This document shows, one piece after another, positions 1 through 8,246 of a stretch of 32,874 nt of DNA. Location of the stretch: positions 1 to 32,874 of the forward strand of contig JALSNF010000042.1 in the NCBI GenBank assembly GCA_026987115.1, given 5' to 3'. The position numbers and the translations under genes were made by a program. This DNA comes from Desulfurobacteriaceae bacterium (GTDB lineage: Bacteria > Aquificota > Aquificia > Desulfurobacteriales > Desulfurobacteriaceae). Under the pieces are notes generated by a model. It did no database searches, was not told the DNA's origin, and saw only the letters and a list, made by a program, of their open reading frames with translations. The first letter of the stretch is position 1, and each line of letters opens with the position of its first letter.

Positions 1-123
1 GACAACGTTACCTTTGAGGTAGAGCTTTTAAAGCCGGTAGCGATAGAGGAAGGGTTAAGGTTTGCCATTCGTGAAGGTGGAAGGACTGTTGGTGCCGGCG
101 TTGTTACTGAGATTCTTGACTAA
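1..123 (+). CDS. tuf: Elongation factor Tu, C-terminal end (5' truncated by window edge)
   Basis: This is the last 40 codons of EF-Tu, the GTPase that brings aminoacyl-tRNA to the ribosome. Reading frame 1 is open from the first base to a TAA at 121-123. The translation ends in [20 protein letters not shown], the almost invariant end of domain III of bacterial EF-Tu. The GTPase domain lies outside the window. The gene precedes rpmG, tRNA-Trp, secE and nusG, a common bacterial order in which tuf leads into the rplKAJL-rpoBC cluster. Nothing unusual is seen in the visible part. Confidence 0.95.
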   Translation, partial: DNVTFEVELLKPVAIEEGLRFAIREGGRTVGAGVVTEILD

Positions 124-145
124 TTAAAGCTTTAGGAGTGAAAAG

Positions 146-310
146 ATGGCAAAGAAGGGAGCCCGTGAGGTAATACAGCTTGCCTGTACAGAGTGTAAAA
201 GGAGGAACTACTCAACGACAAAGAACAAGAGAAACACACCTGATAGGCTTGAGCTGAGGAAGTACTGCCCTTGGTGCAACAAGCACACCTTGCACAGGGA
301 AGTTAAATAG
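146..310 (+). CDS. rpmG: 50S ribosomal protein L33
   Basis: This 54-residue protein is ribosomal protein L33 of the large subunit. The ATG at 146 has an AGGAG ribosome binding site (134-138) 7 bases upstream. The protein is basic and carries two cysteine pairs, CTEC near residues 15-18 and CPWC near residues 41-44, so it is the zinc-binding form of L33. It also has the typical [10 protein letters not shown] stretch and a C-terminal HTLHREVK. The gene is 22 bases downstream of tuf and 21 bases upstream of tRNA-Trp, so all three probably share a transcript. Confidence 0.95.
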   Translation: MAKKGAREVIQLACTECKRRNYSTTKNKRNTPDRLELRKYCPWCNKHTLHREVK

Positions 311-331
311 TCTATATTTCGGTGTGCAGGT

Positions 332-407
332 AGGCCAGTAGCCCAATTGGTAGGGCTCCGGACTCCAAATCCGGCGGTTGGGGGTTCGAGTCCCTCCTGG
401 CCTGCCA
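332..407 (+). tRNA. tRNA-Trp (anticodon CCA), with encoded 3' CCA
   Basis: The cloverleaf folds by hand. The 7-bp acceptor stem pairs 332-338 with 397-403, the D stem pairs GCCC (341-344) with GGGC (353-356), and the 5-bp anticodon stem pairs 358-362 with 370-374. The seven-base anticodon loop CTCCAAA places CCA at 365-367. The T stem is 380-384 with 392-396 around the loop TTCGAGT. The discriminator G is at 404 and CCA (405-407) is encoded in the DNA. tRNA-Trp between rpmG and secE is a common bacterial arrangement. It is probably excised from the tuf-rpmG-secE transcript. Confidence 0.97.
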
Positions 408-474
408 CTTACTTTCCATTTGTTAAAATCCCTCCTTAATTAAAAAACAAAACCTAAATAAAAGAGGTTCATTT

Positions 475-657
475 ATGTCTCCTTTTCAGTTTTTAAAAGA
501 GGTAAGAGAGGAGCTCTCAAGGGTAAGCTGGCCTTCAAAGGAGGAGGTTGTAGAAGCTACGGTAGGAGTAATACTCTTTTGCGCTTTTGTAGCAGTTTAC
601 TTTTGGGCTTTAGACTTCATCTTCTCAAGGGCTCTTGAGCTAATAATAGCTAAGTAG
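475..657 (+). CDS. secE: Preprotein translocase subunit SecE
   Basis: This 60-residue protein is SecE, the small clamp subunit of the SecYEG channel in the inner membrane. The N-terminal amphipathic segment contains the hallmark ELSRVSWPSKEEVVEAT (about residues 13-29). One transmembrane helix of roughly 20 hydrophobic residues follows (about 31-50). Single-helix SecE of this length is normal outside enterobacteria. The ATG at 475 is preceded by a GAGGTT ribosome binding site. The gene is 10 bases upstream of nusG, the near-universal secE-nusG pair. Confidence 0.95.
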   Translation: MSPFQFLKEVREELSRVSWPSKEEVVEATVGVILFCAFVAVYFWALDFIFSRALELIIAK

Positions 658-667
658 GAGAGAGGTA

Positions 668-1405
668 ATGGCAGATAAGAAGTGGTACAGCCTTCACGTT
701 CAGTCTGGATTTGAAAACAGGGTGAAAGCAAACATAGTAAAGGCTTTAAGGGAAGCAGGCCTTGAGGATAAGGTTGAGGAGATATTTATACCTGCAGTTG
801 AAAAGGTAGTGTTTAAGGTTAAGGGAAAGGAAAAGGGGGAGCTCCCCCTAAAAAGCGAAGAACCGAGAACTTACGAGCTTGAAGGGGAAGAAGGGAAAAA
901 GGTAGTCTTCTCCGTTGAGAACGGCAAGGTAAGGGTTGAAGAGTGCCAGTGCGAGAAGAAAAGGTGCGAGCCGGAAGAGATAGAGAAGGTAGGCCAGAAG
1001 ATAAAGTGCCCTGAAAACAAGGTTGAAGCAAAAATAGAGCTCCGAGACCGCCTCTACCCGGGCTACATCTTCGTAAAGGCAGAGCTTGACCAAAACCTAC
1101 AGAGCTTGCTCAGAAGAGTTCCCAGGGTTTTAGGGATAGTAAGTGCAGGAGGTAAGCCGGTAGTAGTTCCAGAAAGCCAGATAGAGGCAATTAAGGAGAG
1201 GATAAGGAAAGGAGTTCCGAGGATAAGGAAGCTAAAGTACGACATAGGAGACAAGGTAAAGATAAAAGAAGGGCCCTTTATCGGTTTTGAAGGGACCATC
1301 TCAGAGATTGACCCTGAACACGAAAGGATTATAGTTTTGGTGAACATTTTTGACAGGCAGACGCCAGTTGAGCTTGAATTTGACCAGGTAGAGAAAATAA
1401 GCTAA
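668..1405 (+). CDS. nusG: Transcription antitermination factor NusG with an inserted domain
   Basis: NusG binds the clamp of RNA polymerase and links it to the leading ribosome or to Rho. The N-terminal NGN domain starts at [14 protein letters not shown] and resumes at [16 protein letters not shown] (about 126-141). The C-terminal KOW domain contains [18 protein letters not shown] (about 194-211) and ends [17 protein letters not shown]. The protein is 245 residues, against about 180 for an ordinary NusG. The extra 70 or so residues (about 52-124) split the NGN domain, comparable in position to domain II of Aquifex and Thermotoga NusG. The insert holds four cysteines (C93, C95, C100, C114). 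The ATG has a GAGAGGT ribosome binding site. The gene lies between secE and rplK. Confidence 0.95.
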   Translation: MADKKWYSLHVQSGFENRVKANIVKALREAGLEDKVEEIFIPAVEKVVFKVKGKEKGELPLKSEEPRTYELEGEEGKKVVFSVENGKVRVEECQCEKKRCEPEEIEKVGQKIKCPENKVEAKIELRDRLYPGYIFVKAELDQNLQSLLRRVPRVLGIVSAGGKPVVVPESQIEAIKERIRKGVPRIRKLKYDIGDKVKIKEGPFIGFEGTISEIDPEHERIIVLVNIFDRQTPVELEFDQVEKIS

Positions 1406-1419
1406 GCTCGGAGGAAGTT

Positions 1420-1845
1420 ATGGCTAAGAAAGTAGTTGCAGAAGTTAAACTGCAGCTCCCTGCAGGCGAAGCAACACCTGCACCGCCTGTAGGTCCGGCG
1501 TTAGGTCAGCACGGCGTAAACATAATGGAGTTCGTAAAGGCCTTTAACGCCGCAACTGCAGACAAAAAAGGACTTGTAATTCCAGTAATCATCACAATCT
1601 ACGCAGACCGCTCATTTGACTTTGTCTTAAAAACTCCACCTGCCTCAGTCCTTATTAAAAAAGCAGCAGGTATTGAAAAGGGAGCCCACATGCCAAAAAG
1701 GGAGTGGGTAGGCCAGATAACAAAAGAACAGCTGAGGCAAATTGCAGAACAGAAGATGCCCGACCTTAACTGCTACGACGTTGAAACTGCCATGAAGATT
1801 ATTAAGGGAACCGCAGAAAACATGGGAGTAAAAGTAGTTGACTAA
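1420..1845 (+). CDS. rplK: 50S ribosomal protein L11
   Basis: L11, of 141 residues, forms the GTPase-associated region of the 50S subunit together with L10 and L12. The proline-rich N-terminal domain has the signature [20 protein letters not shown] (about residues 15-34). The C-terminal rRNA-binding domain has [19 protein letters not shown] and ends NMGVKVVD. The length is exactly typical. The ATG at 1420 follows a GGAGGAA ribosome binding site, 14 bases after the nusG stop. The L11-L1 pair follows nusG as in most bacteria. Confidence 0.97.
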   Translation: MAKKVVAEVKLQLPAGEATPAPPVGPALGQHGVNIMEFVKAFNAATADKKGLVIPVIITIYADRSFDFVLKTPPASVLIKKAAGIEKGAHMPKREWVGQITKEQLRQIAEQKMPDLNCYDVETAMKIIKGTAENMGVKVVD

Positions 1846-1854
1846 CTTCAAATA

Positions 1855-1869
1855 CCACCTTAAAGGTGG
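1855..1869 (+). other. Short hairpin in the rplK-rplA gap
   Basis: The 51-base gap between rplK and rplA contains a perfect 6-bp inverted repeat, CCACCT (1855-1860) and AGGTGG (1864-1869), with a 3-base loop. A smaller GGC-AAAAA-GCC hairpin follows directly before the rplA ribosome binding site GGGAGGT. No T run follows, so this is not a terminator. L1 is known to repress translation by binding its own mRNA in other bacteria, so a role as the L1 operator is possible, but I cannot match the known L1-binding motif here. Confidence 0.3.
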
Positions 1870-1896
1870 GAGGCAAAAAGCCGAAGGGAGGTAAGG

Positions 1897-2619
1897 ATGC
1901 CAAAGCACGGAAAGAAGTACAGAAGCGCACTAGCCCTCGTTGAAAAGGGCAAGCTCTATCCCCTTAAAGAGGCCATTTCTCTAGTAAAGAAGATGGCAGA
2001 CATAACAAAGAGGAACTTTGACCAAACCGTTGAGATGGCAGTAAGGCTTAACGTTGACCCTAAGTACCAAGACCAGATGGTTAGGGGAAGCGTAGTTTTG
2101 CCCCACGGACTTGGAAAAGAAAGAGTAGTTGTAGTTATAGCTCAAGGAGAGAAGCTAAAGGAAGCCCAAGAGGCTGGAGCCGACTACGTGGGAGGAGACG
2201 ACATAATCCAGAAGATACAGCAGGGCTGGCTTGACTTTGACGTTTTAATAGCAACTCCAGACATGATGGGTAAAGTTGGAAGGCTCGGTAGGATTTTAGG
2301 TCCAAGGGGCTTAATGCCAAACCCGAAAACTGGGACTGTAACCTTTGACGTAGCAAAAGCGGTTAAGGAAGCAAAGAGCGGTAAGGTTGACTTTAAGGTT
2401 GAAAAGGCAGGTATAGTCCACGCCCCGATAGGTAAGGTCTCCTTTGAAGAGGAAAAGCTCTACGAGAACGCAGTTGCCCTTATGAAGGCCATCTTAGCAG
2501 CAAAACCTTCAGGTGCAAAGGGACAATACGTTAAAAGCGTAGCAGTTTCAGCTACTATGGACCCCGGAGTTAAAGTTGACGTTTTTGACGCTATAAACGC
2601 AGCTCAATCTGTAGAGTAG
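1897..2619 (+). CDS. rplA: 50S ribosomal protein L1
   Basis: L1, of 240 residues, forms the mobile L1 stalk that helps release deacylated tRNA from the E site. It opens with [26 protein letters not shown]. The family signature is clear: [21 protein letters not shown] in domain II (about 129-149). The C-terminal region matches domain I with [20 protein letters not shown]. The length is normal. The ATG at 1897 has a GGGAGGTAAGG ribosome binding site. In other bacteria L1 represses its own operon by binding the mRNA, and the short hairpins just upstream are candidates for this. Confidence 0.97.
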   Translation: MPKHGKKYRSALALVEKGKLYPLKEAISLVKKMADITKRNFDQTVEMAVRLNVDPKYQDQMVRGSVVLPHGLGKERVVVVIAQGEKLKEAQEAGADYVGGDDIIQKIQQGWLDFDVLIATPDMMGKVGRLGRILGPRGLMPNPKTGTVTFDVAKAVKEAKSGKVDFKVEKAGIVHAPIGKVSFEEEKLYENAVALMKAILAAKPSGAKGQYVKSVAVSATMDPGVKVDVFDAINAAQSVE

Positions 2620-2621
2620 GG

Positions 2622-2649
2622 TTGACACTTTAAGATTTTTCCATAGAAT
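2622..2649 (+). promoter_or_regulatory. Sigma-70-type promoter upstream of rplJ
   Basis: A -35 box TTGACA (2622-2627) matches the consensus exactly. A 16-base spacer and a -10 box TAGAAT (2644-2649, 5 of 6 matches) follow. It begins 3 bases after the rplA stop codon. Transcription would start near 2656, just ahead of the L10 leader RNA, giving rplJL and downstream genes their own promoter as in many bacteria. Confidence 0.75.
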
Positions 2650-2656
2650 TAGCGCT

Positions 2657-2788
2657 GCACTTGGCCGGTTGGAGAGGGTAGGTGCGTAGCTTAAATGCCG
2701 ATAGTGGCAGCCTACTGAGACCGGGAGAACCCCGCCAAACTATGCCCTCCCTCTCTAATCCTGCCTAAACCTAAAAGGAGGAGCTCCG
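2657..2788 (+). ncRNA. Ribosomal protein L10 leader (autoregulatory mRNA structure)
   Basis: The 169-base gap between rplA and rplJ carries a structured leader. Pairs visible by eye are GAGAGGG (2672-2678) with CCCTCTC (2749-2755), GTAGG (2678-2682) with CCTAC (2711-2715), and TGCC (2696-2699) with GGCA (2706-2709). The first two helices share one base at 2678, so the exact fold needs refinement. The section GCTTAAATGCC...ACTGAGACCGGGAG resembles the conserved core of L10 leaders. In characterised bacteria the L10-L12 complex binds this RNA and represses rplJL. The assignment rests on position, pairing and core motif. Confidence 0.75.
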
Positions 2789-3328
2789 TTGAAGACGAGG
2801 AAACACAAAGAACAGATAGCGAAGGAGCTTAAAGAGAAGTTTGAAAAGGCCCCTCTCATAATCCTTACAAACTTCCAAGGAATGACGGTTGCCGAGAGCA
2901 ACCAGTTAAGGAGGAAGTTAAAAGAAGCGGGAGCCGAGTATAAGGTTGTAAAGAACACGCTTATGAGGTATGCCTATCCCGGAACTCCGGTAGAACAGAT
3001 TAAAGAAGCTTTTGTAGGCCCGACGGGAATCGTCTTTGCCTTTGAAGACATCGTAGCGGCCGCTAAAGCTTTAAAGGATTTTATGAAGGGAGACGGCAAG
3101 GAAGAGCCTAAGCTTAAGTTTAAGGCAGCCATAGTTGAAGGAAAGGTTGCCGACTTTGAGATGATTAAACAGCTTGCAGAGCTCCCATCAAGGGAAGAGC
3201 TCCTTGGTCAGCTGGCCTTCACCTTAAAGTACCCTGTAAACGCAACGGCTTGGTCTTTAGAGAACCTGTTTACAAAGCTTGTTGCAGTGCTTGAAAACGT
3301 TAAGTCAGAAAAAGAAGGAGCTGCCTAA
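2789..3328 (+). CDS. rplJ: 50S ribosomal protein L10 (TTG start)
   Basis: L10, of 179 residues, anchors the L12 dimers to the 50S subunit. The rRNA-binding N-terminal domain is clear: [21 protein letters not shown] followed by [20 protein letters not shown]. The C-terminal helix (about 155-175) is the L12-binding spine. The start is TTG at 2789, with a strong AAAGGAGGAG ribosome binding site immediately upstream, and translation from there gives the expected [14 protein letters not shown] opening. The gene is 38 bases upstream of rplL. It is probably controlled by the preceding promoter and L10 leader. Confidence 0.95.
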   Translation: MKTRKHKEQIAKELKEKFEKAPLIILTNFQGMTVAESNQLRRKLKEAGAEYKVVKNTLMRYAYPGTPVEQIKEAFVGPTGIVFAFEDIVAAAKALKDFMKGDGKEEPKLKFKAAIVEGKVADFEMIKQLAELPSREELLGQLAFTLKYPVNATAWSLENLFTKLVAVLENVKSEKEGAA

Positions 3329-3366
3329 CAGGAAATAAAAATCAATTAAGTAGTAAGGAGGATAAG

Positions 3367-3753
3367 ATGGCAGAAATCACAAAAGAGCAAATCATTGAAG
3401 CTATCAAGAACATGACAGTCCTTGAACTTGTTGACCTCATCAACGCAATTAAGGAAGAGTTTGGAGTATCTGACATGCCCGTAGTTGCTGCTGCAGGGCC
3501 CGTTGCAGCAGGAGGAGCTCAGGGAGCAGCAGCTGAAGAGAAGACCGAGTTTGACGTTATCTTAAAGTCTCCGGGAGCTAAGAAGATTAACGTAATTAAG
3601 GTAGTAAGGGAAATTACGGGTCTCGGACTTAAAGAGGCTAAAGCCCTTGTTGACGGAGCTCCAAAGCCTGTAAAAGAGGGAGTATCTAAGGAAGAAGCAG
3701 AAGAAATCAAGAAGAAGCTTGAAGAGGCTGGAGCGGAAGTAGAAATTAAGTAA
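3367..3753 (+). CDS. rplL: 50S ribosomal protein L7/L12
   Basis: L7/L12, of 128 residues, is the multicopy stalk protein that recruits translational GTPases. The N-terminal dimerisation domain has [20 protein letters not shown]. An alanine- and glycine-rich hinge (about 39-57) follows. The globular C-terminal domain carries [20 protein letters not shown] and [20 protein letters not shown], the factor-binding surface. The length is typical. The ATG has an AAGGAGG ribosome binding site. It is followed by a 118-base gap containing a promoter and hairpin before rpoB. Confidence 0.97.
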   Translation: MAEITKEQIIEAIKNMTVLELVDLINAIKEEFGVSDMPVVAAAGPVAAGGAQGAAAEEKTEFDVILKSPGAKKINVIKVVREITGLGLKEAKALVDGAPKPVKEGVSKEEAEEIKKKLEEAGAEVEIK

Positions 3754-3758
3754 TTCTC

Positions 3759-3787
3759 TTGAAACTTGAAAAGTCAGAGAATATAAT
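3759..3787 (+). promoter_or_regulatory. Sigma-70-type promoter for rpoBC
   Basis: In the rplL-rpoB gap, a -35 box TTGAAA (3759-3764) lies 17 bases from a perfect -10 box TATAAT (3782-3787). Transcription would start at about 3794. This gives rpoBC a promoter separate from that of rplJL, so polymerase subunit synthesis could be set independently of ribosomal proteins. Confidence 0.75.
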
Positions 3788-3796
3788 TTACCAGCT

Positions 3797-3823
3797 GGGA
3801 GACTGCCTATGGGGTAGTCTCCC
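3797..3823 (+). promoter_or_regulatory. Hairpin at the rplL-rpoB junction (possible attenuator)
   Basis: GGGAGACT (3797-3804) pairs with AGTCTCCC (3816-3823), and the stem can extend inward by G-T, C-G and C-G pairs to about 11 bp with a five-base loop TATGG. The tail is TTCTGCTATTT, T-rich but without a run of Ts, so termination would be partial. The hairpin starts only a few bases past the predicted start of the rpoB promoter. A partial attenuator between rplL and rpoB is known in E. coli; equivalence here is an inference. Confidence 0.55.
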
Positions 3824-3871
3824 TTCTGCTATTTAACCCACCAAAAAAACTCTCATCGGGAAGAGGAGACT

Positions 3872-6800
3872 ATGGGAAAAACCAAGAAACTAACCAAGAA
3901 GCCCCAAAAAGAGAAAATCACATCCCTTCCAAGGAAAAGCTTTGCCAAAAGGGAAGAAAACTACCCGGTTCCAGACCTTCTAAAGTTCCCCTTTGAATCT
4001 TACGAGAGGTTCCTACAGCTTAACAAGGCTCCCCACGAAAGGGAAAATGTAGGCCTTGAATCTGCCTTTAGACAAGCCTTTCCCATAGTTGACGAGGCAA
4101 CGGGAGTTGAAATTCACTATAAAGGATATGAGATAGGAGACTGGTACTGTAAGTGTGGAAAGTACCAAGGCCTCGGAGGAAAAGGGGTAGTCTGTGAAAA
4201 GTGCGGAATGGAAGTGGTTTTCAGGCCCAAATACACTCCTGACGAGTGTAAGGAAAGGGGAATAGATTACAGCGCTCCCTTGAGGGTGCTTTTAGAGCTC
4301 CACGTCTGGCAGAAAGACCCAAACACAGGAGAGAAAATAGCTCCCATAATAAAACAAAACAAAATGTACTTTGGTGAAATACCTTTAATGACCGAAAGGG
4401 CAACCTTCATAATAAACGGAACAGAGAAGGTAGTAGTAAGCCAGCTTCACCGCTCCCCTGGACTCTTCTTCAAAAACGAAGTTTCAAAAACTACTCAAGT
4501 TGCAAGGATTATAGACATTGCAAGCATAATACCTGCAATGGGCTCTTGGCTTGAGTTTGAAATACCTTACAACGATGTTCTTTACGCCAAGATAGACAGG
4601 AAAAGGCGCTTTATAGGAACTTACCTGTTAAGGGCCTTCGGTTTAAGAACCGACGAGGAGATATTAAGCGTCTTTTGCAAGGACGCAATAGAAAACTTTA
4701 AAGTTGAAGGCGGAGAGATAGTTAACGTTGAGACAGGAGAGGTTAAAAAGCCTGAAGAGCTCTCAGACTACTACTTGGTTTCAGACGTTATAGACCCTGA
4801 AACGGGAGAGGTGGTTCAGGAGGCTTACGAGGAGCTCTCTTTAAGCTCAAGGAAACTCCCCGAAGGTGCAGAATTTAAGGCAATAAGCAAGAAGAAAAGC
4901 CCTTACGGTGCAGTAATAGTAAACACTTTAAGGAAAGAGAAAAGGGACAGGGTAAGGGAAAAGATAGAAGACCCTCTAATTGCTGCCTACGTTGAAATAT
5001 TCAGGAAAGTACGCCCCGGAGACACGGCTACGGTAGAGGGAGCAAAAAGGCTCTTTGAGTCTATGTTCTTTAGTGCCAAAAACTATGACCTTTCAAGGGT
5101 AGGTAGAGCCAAGATAAACGAGAAAGTCTATCCAAAAGAGAAACTTGAAAAAGTCAACAAAGAAGACCTTAAGAGAATTGACTGGCTTCCTCCTTTAAGG
5201 ATTGCAGAAGACGTCCTAAACGAGGACGGGGACATAATAGTTCCAAAAGGGACTCTATTAACCCCGGAAGTTGCACTAAAACTTGCAGCTCAGAAACAGG
5301 AAGAGTTTAAAGTTGAACCAGACTACGACGAGGCAGGAAGGCTCCTTCACAAAGCAGACGTTGTAGGAGCAGTAAAGGCTTTAATGGAAGTCCACGCAGA
5401 GCTCCGCCCCTACGACGACATAGACCACTTAGGAAACAGGAGAGTAAGAGGGGTTGGAGAGTTAGCAGAGATAGCCTTTAAGTCAGGTCTCTTTAAACTT
5501 GAAAAGGCGGTAAAGGAAAAGCTTGCAGTTGCAGACATTGACTCTGTAATGCCCCAAGACCTAATAAATCCAAGAACAGCCCTTAACCCCTTAAGAGAGT
5601 TCTTCACCTTAACTTCCCTTTGCCAGTTTATGGACCAGACCAACCCCCTAGCAGAGACTACCCACAAAAGGAGGCTCTCTGCCCTCGGCCCCGGAGGACT
5701 AACCAGGGAAAGGGCAGGATTTGAAGTAAGGGACGTTCACCCGTCCCACTACGGTAGAATCTGCCCAATAGAAACTCCCGAAGGGCAGAACATAGGTCTT
5801 ATAAACTCATTAACCACATACGGAAGGATTAACTGGTTAGGATTCTTAGAAACCCCTTACAGGAAGGTGGTAAACGGCAAAGTTACAGACGAGATAGTCT
5901 ATATGACGGCAGACGAAGAAGAGAACTACGTAATAGCTCAGGCAAACGCTCCAGTTGACGAAAACGGCTACATTACCGCAGATACGGTAATGGCCCGCCA
6001 CAAGGCCGAGTTTAAGCTCGTCAAAAGAGAGGAAGTTCAATTTATGGACGTTTCACCAAAGCAGGTCTTCTCTGTCTCCTCCTCACTAATACCTTTCCTT
6101 GAGCACGACGACGCAAACAGGGCCCTTATGGGTTCAAACATGCAGCGTCAAGCCGTTCCACTTATAAAGACAGAGGCGCCCTTTGTAGCTACTGGAATGG
6201 AGAAAGAGGTTGCCCTTTACAGTAGAGCCGCCGTAGTTGCAAAGCGTTCCGGAGTTGTAGAGAGCGTAACTGCTGACAAGATAATAATTAAAGTTGACCC
6301 AGAAGAGATAGAAGAAGGGGGAATCTCCGTAGATACTGGATTTGACGTGTACAACCTTAAGAAGTTCCAGAAGTCAAACCAGAAGACCTGCATAAACCAA
6401 AGGCCGATAGTAAAGAAAGGACAGAGAGTTAAAAAGGGCCAGATAATAGCCGACGGTCCCTCTATGGAAAACGGGGAGCTGGCCTTAGGTAAGAACGTAT
6501 TGGTAGCGTTTATGCCTTGGAGAGGCTACAACTTTGAAGACGCAATACTTGTAAGTGAAAGGCTCTTAAAAGACGACGTATATACTTCAATCCACATTCA
6601 AGAGTTTGAGTGTGAAGCAGTTGAAACGAAGCTAGGTAGAGAAGAGATAACCAGGGACATACCAAACGTCCCGGAATACGCCCTTAAAGACCTTGACGAG
6701 TCAGGAATAGTCAGAATCGGAACCTACGTTAAGCCCGGAGACATCTTAGTTGGAAAGGTTACTCCTAAGGGAGAGCAGGTATTAAGCCCTGAGGAGAAGC

Positions 6801-8197
6801 TCCTTCAAGCAATCTTCGGGGAAAAAGCCAAGAGCGTTAAAGACACCTCTTTAAGAGTTCCCCACGGAGTTGAAGGAGTAGTAATTGACGTTAAGATTCT
6901 CTCAAGGAAGGGGGAAAAGAAAGACCCGAGAACTCAGCTTATAGAGGCTGAAGAAAAGGCAAAACTTGAGAGGGAGAAGCAGGAAGAGATAAGCCTAATC
7001 AAGAAGGATAGAGACAGGAAAGCCGCAGAAGTAATAATCGGCAAAAAGGTTAAAGAAGACGTTTATGATGGAGCTGGGAACTTAATAATCTCAGCAGGAG
7101 AGGAGATTACCGAAGATAAGGTTAACGAACTGGTCTTCTTTGCTCTCAGGAAACCATCAATAATTGACGATGAAAAGACAGTAGAAGAGCTTAAGAAGAT
7201 AAGGATTAAAGCCGTTGATAAGATAGCTTTAGTTGAGAACATCTACGAGGAGAAAAAGGCTGCCATTGAAATGGGACACGACCTCCCTGCAGGGGTCAAC
7301 AAGAAGGTTAAGGTATTCATTGCAACAAAGAGGAAGCTAACAATCGGTGATAAGATGTCCGGCCGCCACGGAAACAAGGGCGTAATATCCCAGATTAGAC
7401 CTGTTGAGGACATGCCTTTCTTGGAAGATGGAACTCCCGTTGATATAGTCCTTAACCCCCTCGGCGTTCCCTCCCGTATGAACGTTGGACAGATTCTTGA
7501 AGTCCACTTAGGCTTGGCGGCCAAAGAGCTCGGTAAGAGGATAGAGGAGCTCTTAAAGGCAGGCCTTGACAAGGTAAGGGAAGAGATAAAGGCAATCTAC
7601 AACGACGAGAGGATAAGCAAGCTAATAGACTCCTTATCAGATGAGGAGTTAAGGGAAGTTGCTAAGAAGCTTTCAAAAGGTATAAGGTTTGAGTCTCCGA
7701 TATTTAACGGAGCCAAAGAGGAGGAAATTAAAGCCCTCTTAAAAAGGGCAGGACTTCCCGAAACTGGCCAGTTGACCCTTTACGACGGTTTAACTGGAGA
7801 GCCCTTTGACCAAGACGTAACCGTTGGATATATGTACATGCTCAAGCTCATCCACCTTGCAGACGACAAAATACACGCCCGTTCAACAGGCCCCTACTCC
7901 CTCATCACCCAACAGCCTTTAGGGGGTAAAGCTCAGTTTGGAGGTCAAAGGTTTGGAGAGATGGAGGTATGGGCACTTGAAGCTTACGGTGCTGCCTATA
8001 CCCTCCAAGAGATGCTGACAGTTAAGTCTGACGACGTAGAGGGCCGTTCAAGGGTTTACGAGGCAATAGTTAAAGGTAAGTACTCCTTTGAGCCAAGCCT
8101 TCCAGAATCTTTTAACGTTCTAGTTAGAGAGCTTAAAGCTCTTGCCCTTGACGTTAAGTTCATAAAAGAGGTTGAAGAGGAAGAGAGCGAAAACTAA
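3872..8197 (+). CDS. rpoB: DNA-directed RNA polymerase subunit beta, with a beta'-like zinc-ribbon insertion
   Basis: The beta subunit, of 1441 residues, forms one pincer and part of the active centre of RNA polymerase. Recognisable blocks include [38 protein letters not shown], the rifampicin-region block [40 protein letters not shown], and [17 protein letters not shown] (about residues 1160-1175). It ends with the beta-beta' clamp segment [20 protein letters not shown]. Several lineage-type extensions appear, including about 280-330 and a lysine/glutamate-rich block near 1025-1120. The odd part is residues 90-115: four cysteines (C93, C95, C108, C111) in a segment very similar to the N-terminal zinc ribbon of beta'. 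The ATG has an AGAGGAGA ribosome binding site. Confidence 0.97.
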   Translation: MGKTKKLTKKPQKEKITSLPRKSFAKREENYPVPDLLKFPFESYERFLQLNKAPHERENVGLESAFRQAFPIVDEATGVEIHYKGYEIGDWYCKCGKYQGLGGKGVVCEKCGMEVVFRPKYTPDECKERGIDYSAPLRVLLELHVWQKDPNTGEKIAPIIKQNKMYFGEIPLMTERATFIINGTEKVVVSQLHRSPGLFFKNEVSKTTQVARIIDIASIIPAMGSWLEFEIPYNDVLYAKIDRKRRFIGTYLLRAFGLRTDEEILSVFCKDAIENFKVEGGEIVNVETGEVKKPEELSDYYLVSDVIDPETGEVVQEAYEELSLSSRKLPEGAEFKAISKKKSPYGAVIVNTLRKEKRDRVREKIEDPLIAAYVEIFRKVRPGDTATVEGAKRLFESMFFSAKNYDLSRVGRAKINEKVYPKEKLEKVNKEDLKRIDWLPPLRIAEDVLNEDGDIIVPKGTLLTPEVALKLAAQKQEEFKVEPDYDEAGRLLHKADVVGAVKALMEVHAELRPYDDIDHLGNRRVRGVGELAEIAFKSGLFKLEKAVKEKLAVADIDSVMPQDLINPRTALNPLREFFTLTSLCQFMDQTNPLAETTHKRRLSALGPGGLTRERAGFEVRDVHPSHYGRICPIETPEGQNIGLINSLTTYGRINWLGFLETPYRKVVNGKVTDEIVYMTADEEENYVIAQANAPVDENGYITADTVMARHKAEFKLVKREEVQFMDVSPKQVFSVSSSLIPFLEHDDANRALMGSNMQRQAVPLIKTEAPFVATGMEKEVALYSRAAVVAKRSGVVESVTADKIIIKVDPEEIEEGGISVDTGFDVYNLKKFQKSNQKTCINQRPIVKKGQRVKKGQIIADGPSMENGELALGKNVLVAFMPWRGYNFEDAILVSERLLKDDVYTSIHIQEFECEAVETKLGREEITRDIPNVPEYALKDLDESGIVRIGTYVKPGDILVGKVTPKGEQVLSPEEKLLQAIFGEKAKSVKDTSLRVPHGVEGVVIDVKILSRKGEKKDPRTQLIEAEEKAKLEREKQEEISLIKKDRDRKAAEVIIGKKVKEDVYDGAGNLIISAGEEITEDKVNELVFFALRKPSIIDDEKTVEELKKIRIKAVDKIALVENIYEEKKAAIEMGHDLPAGVNKKVKVFIATKRKLTIGDKMSGRHGNKGVISQIRPVEDMPFLEDGTPVDIVLNPLGVPSRMNVGQILEVHLGLAAKELGKRIEELLKAGLDKVREEIKAIYNDERISKLIDSLSDEELREVAKKLSKGIRFESPIFNGAKEEEIKALLKRAGLPETGQLTLYDGLTGEPFDQDVTVGYMYMLKLIHLADDKIHARSTGPYSLITQQPLGGKAQFGGQRFGEMEVWALEAYGAAYTLQEMLTVKSDDVEGRSRVYEAIVKGKYSFEPSLPESFNVLVRELKALALDVKFIKEVEEEESEN

Positions 8198-8203
8198 AAA
8201 CCT

Positions 8204-8220
8204 GGGGGAGTCTCTCCCCC
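8204..8220 (+). other. Hairpin in the rpoB-rpoC gap
   Basis: GGGGGAG (8204-8210) and CTCCCCC (8214-8220) form a perfect 7-bp stem with a 3-base loop, right after the rpoB stop. The following bases are TTCAAACCC, not a T run, so efficient intrinsic termination is unlikely. It could be an RNA processing or stabilising element, or a weak pause, between rpoB and rpoC. Confidence 0.5.
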
Positions 8221-8246
8221 TTCAAACCCTTTAGGAGGAGCCTAAA

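Noticed and set aside
408-474. Promoter for secE-nusG after tRNA-Trp
   Set aside because: TTGTTA occurs near 420, but no -10 box lies at a suitable distance; AT-richness alone is not enough.
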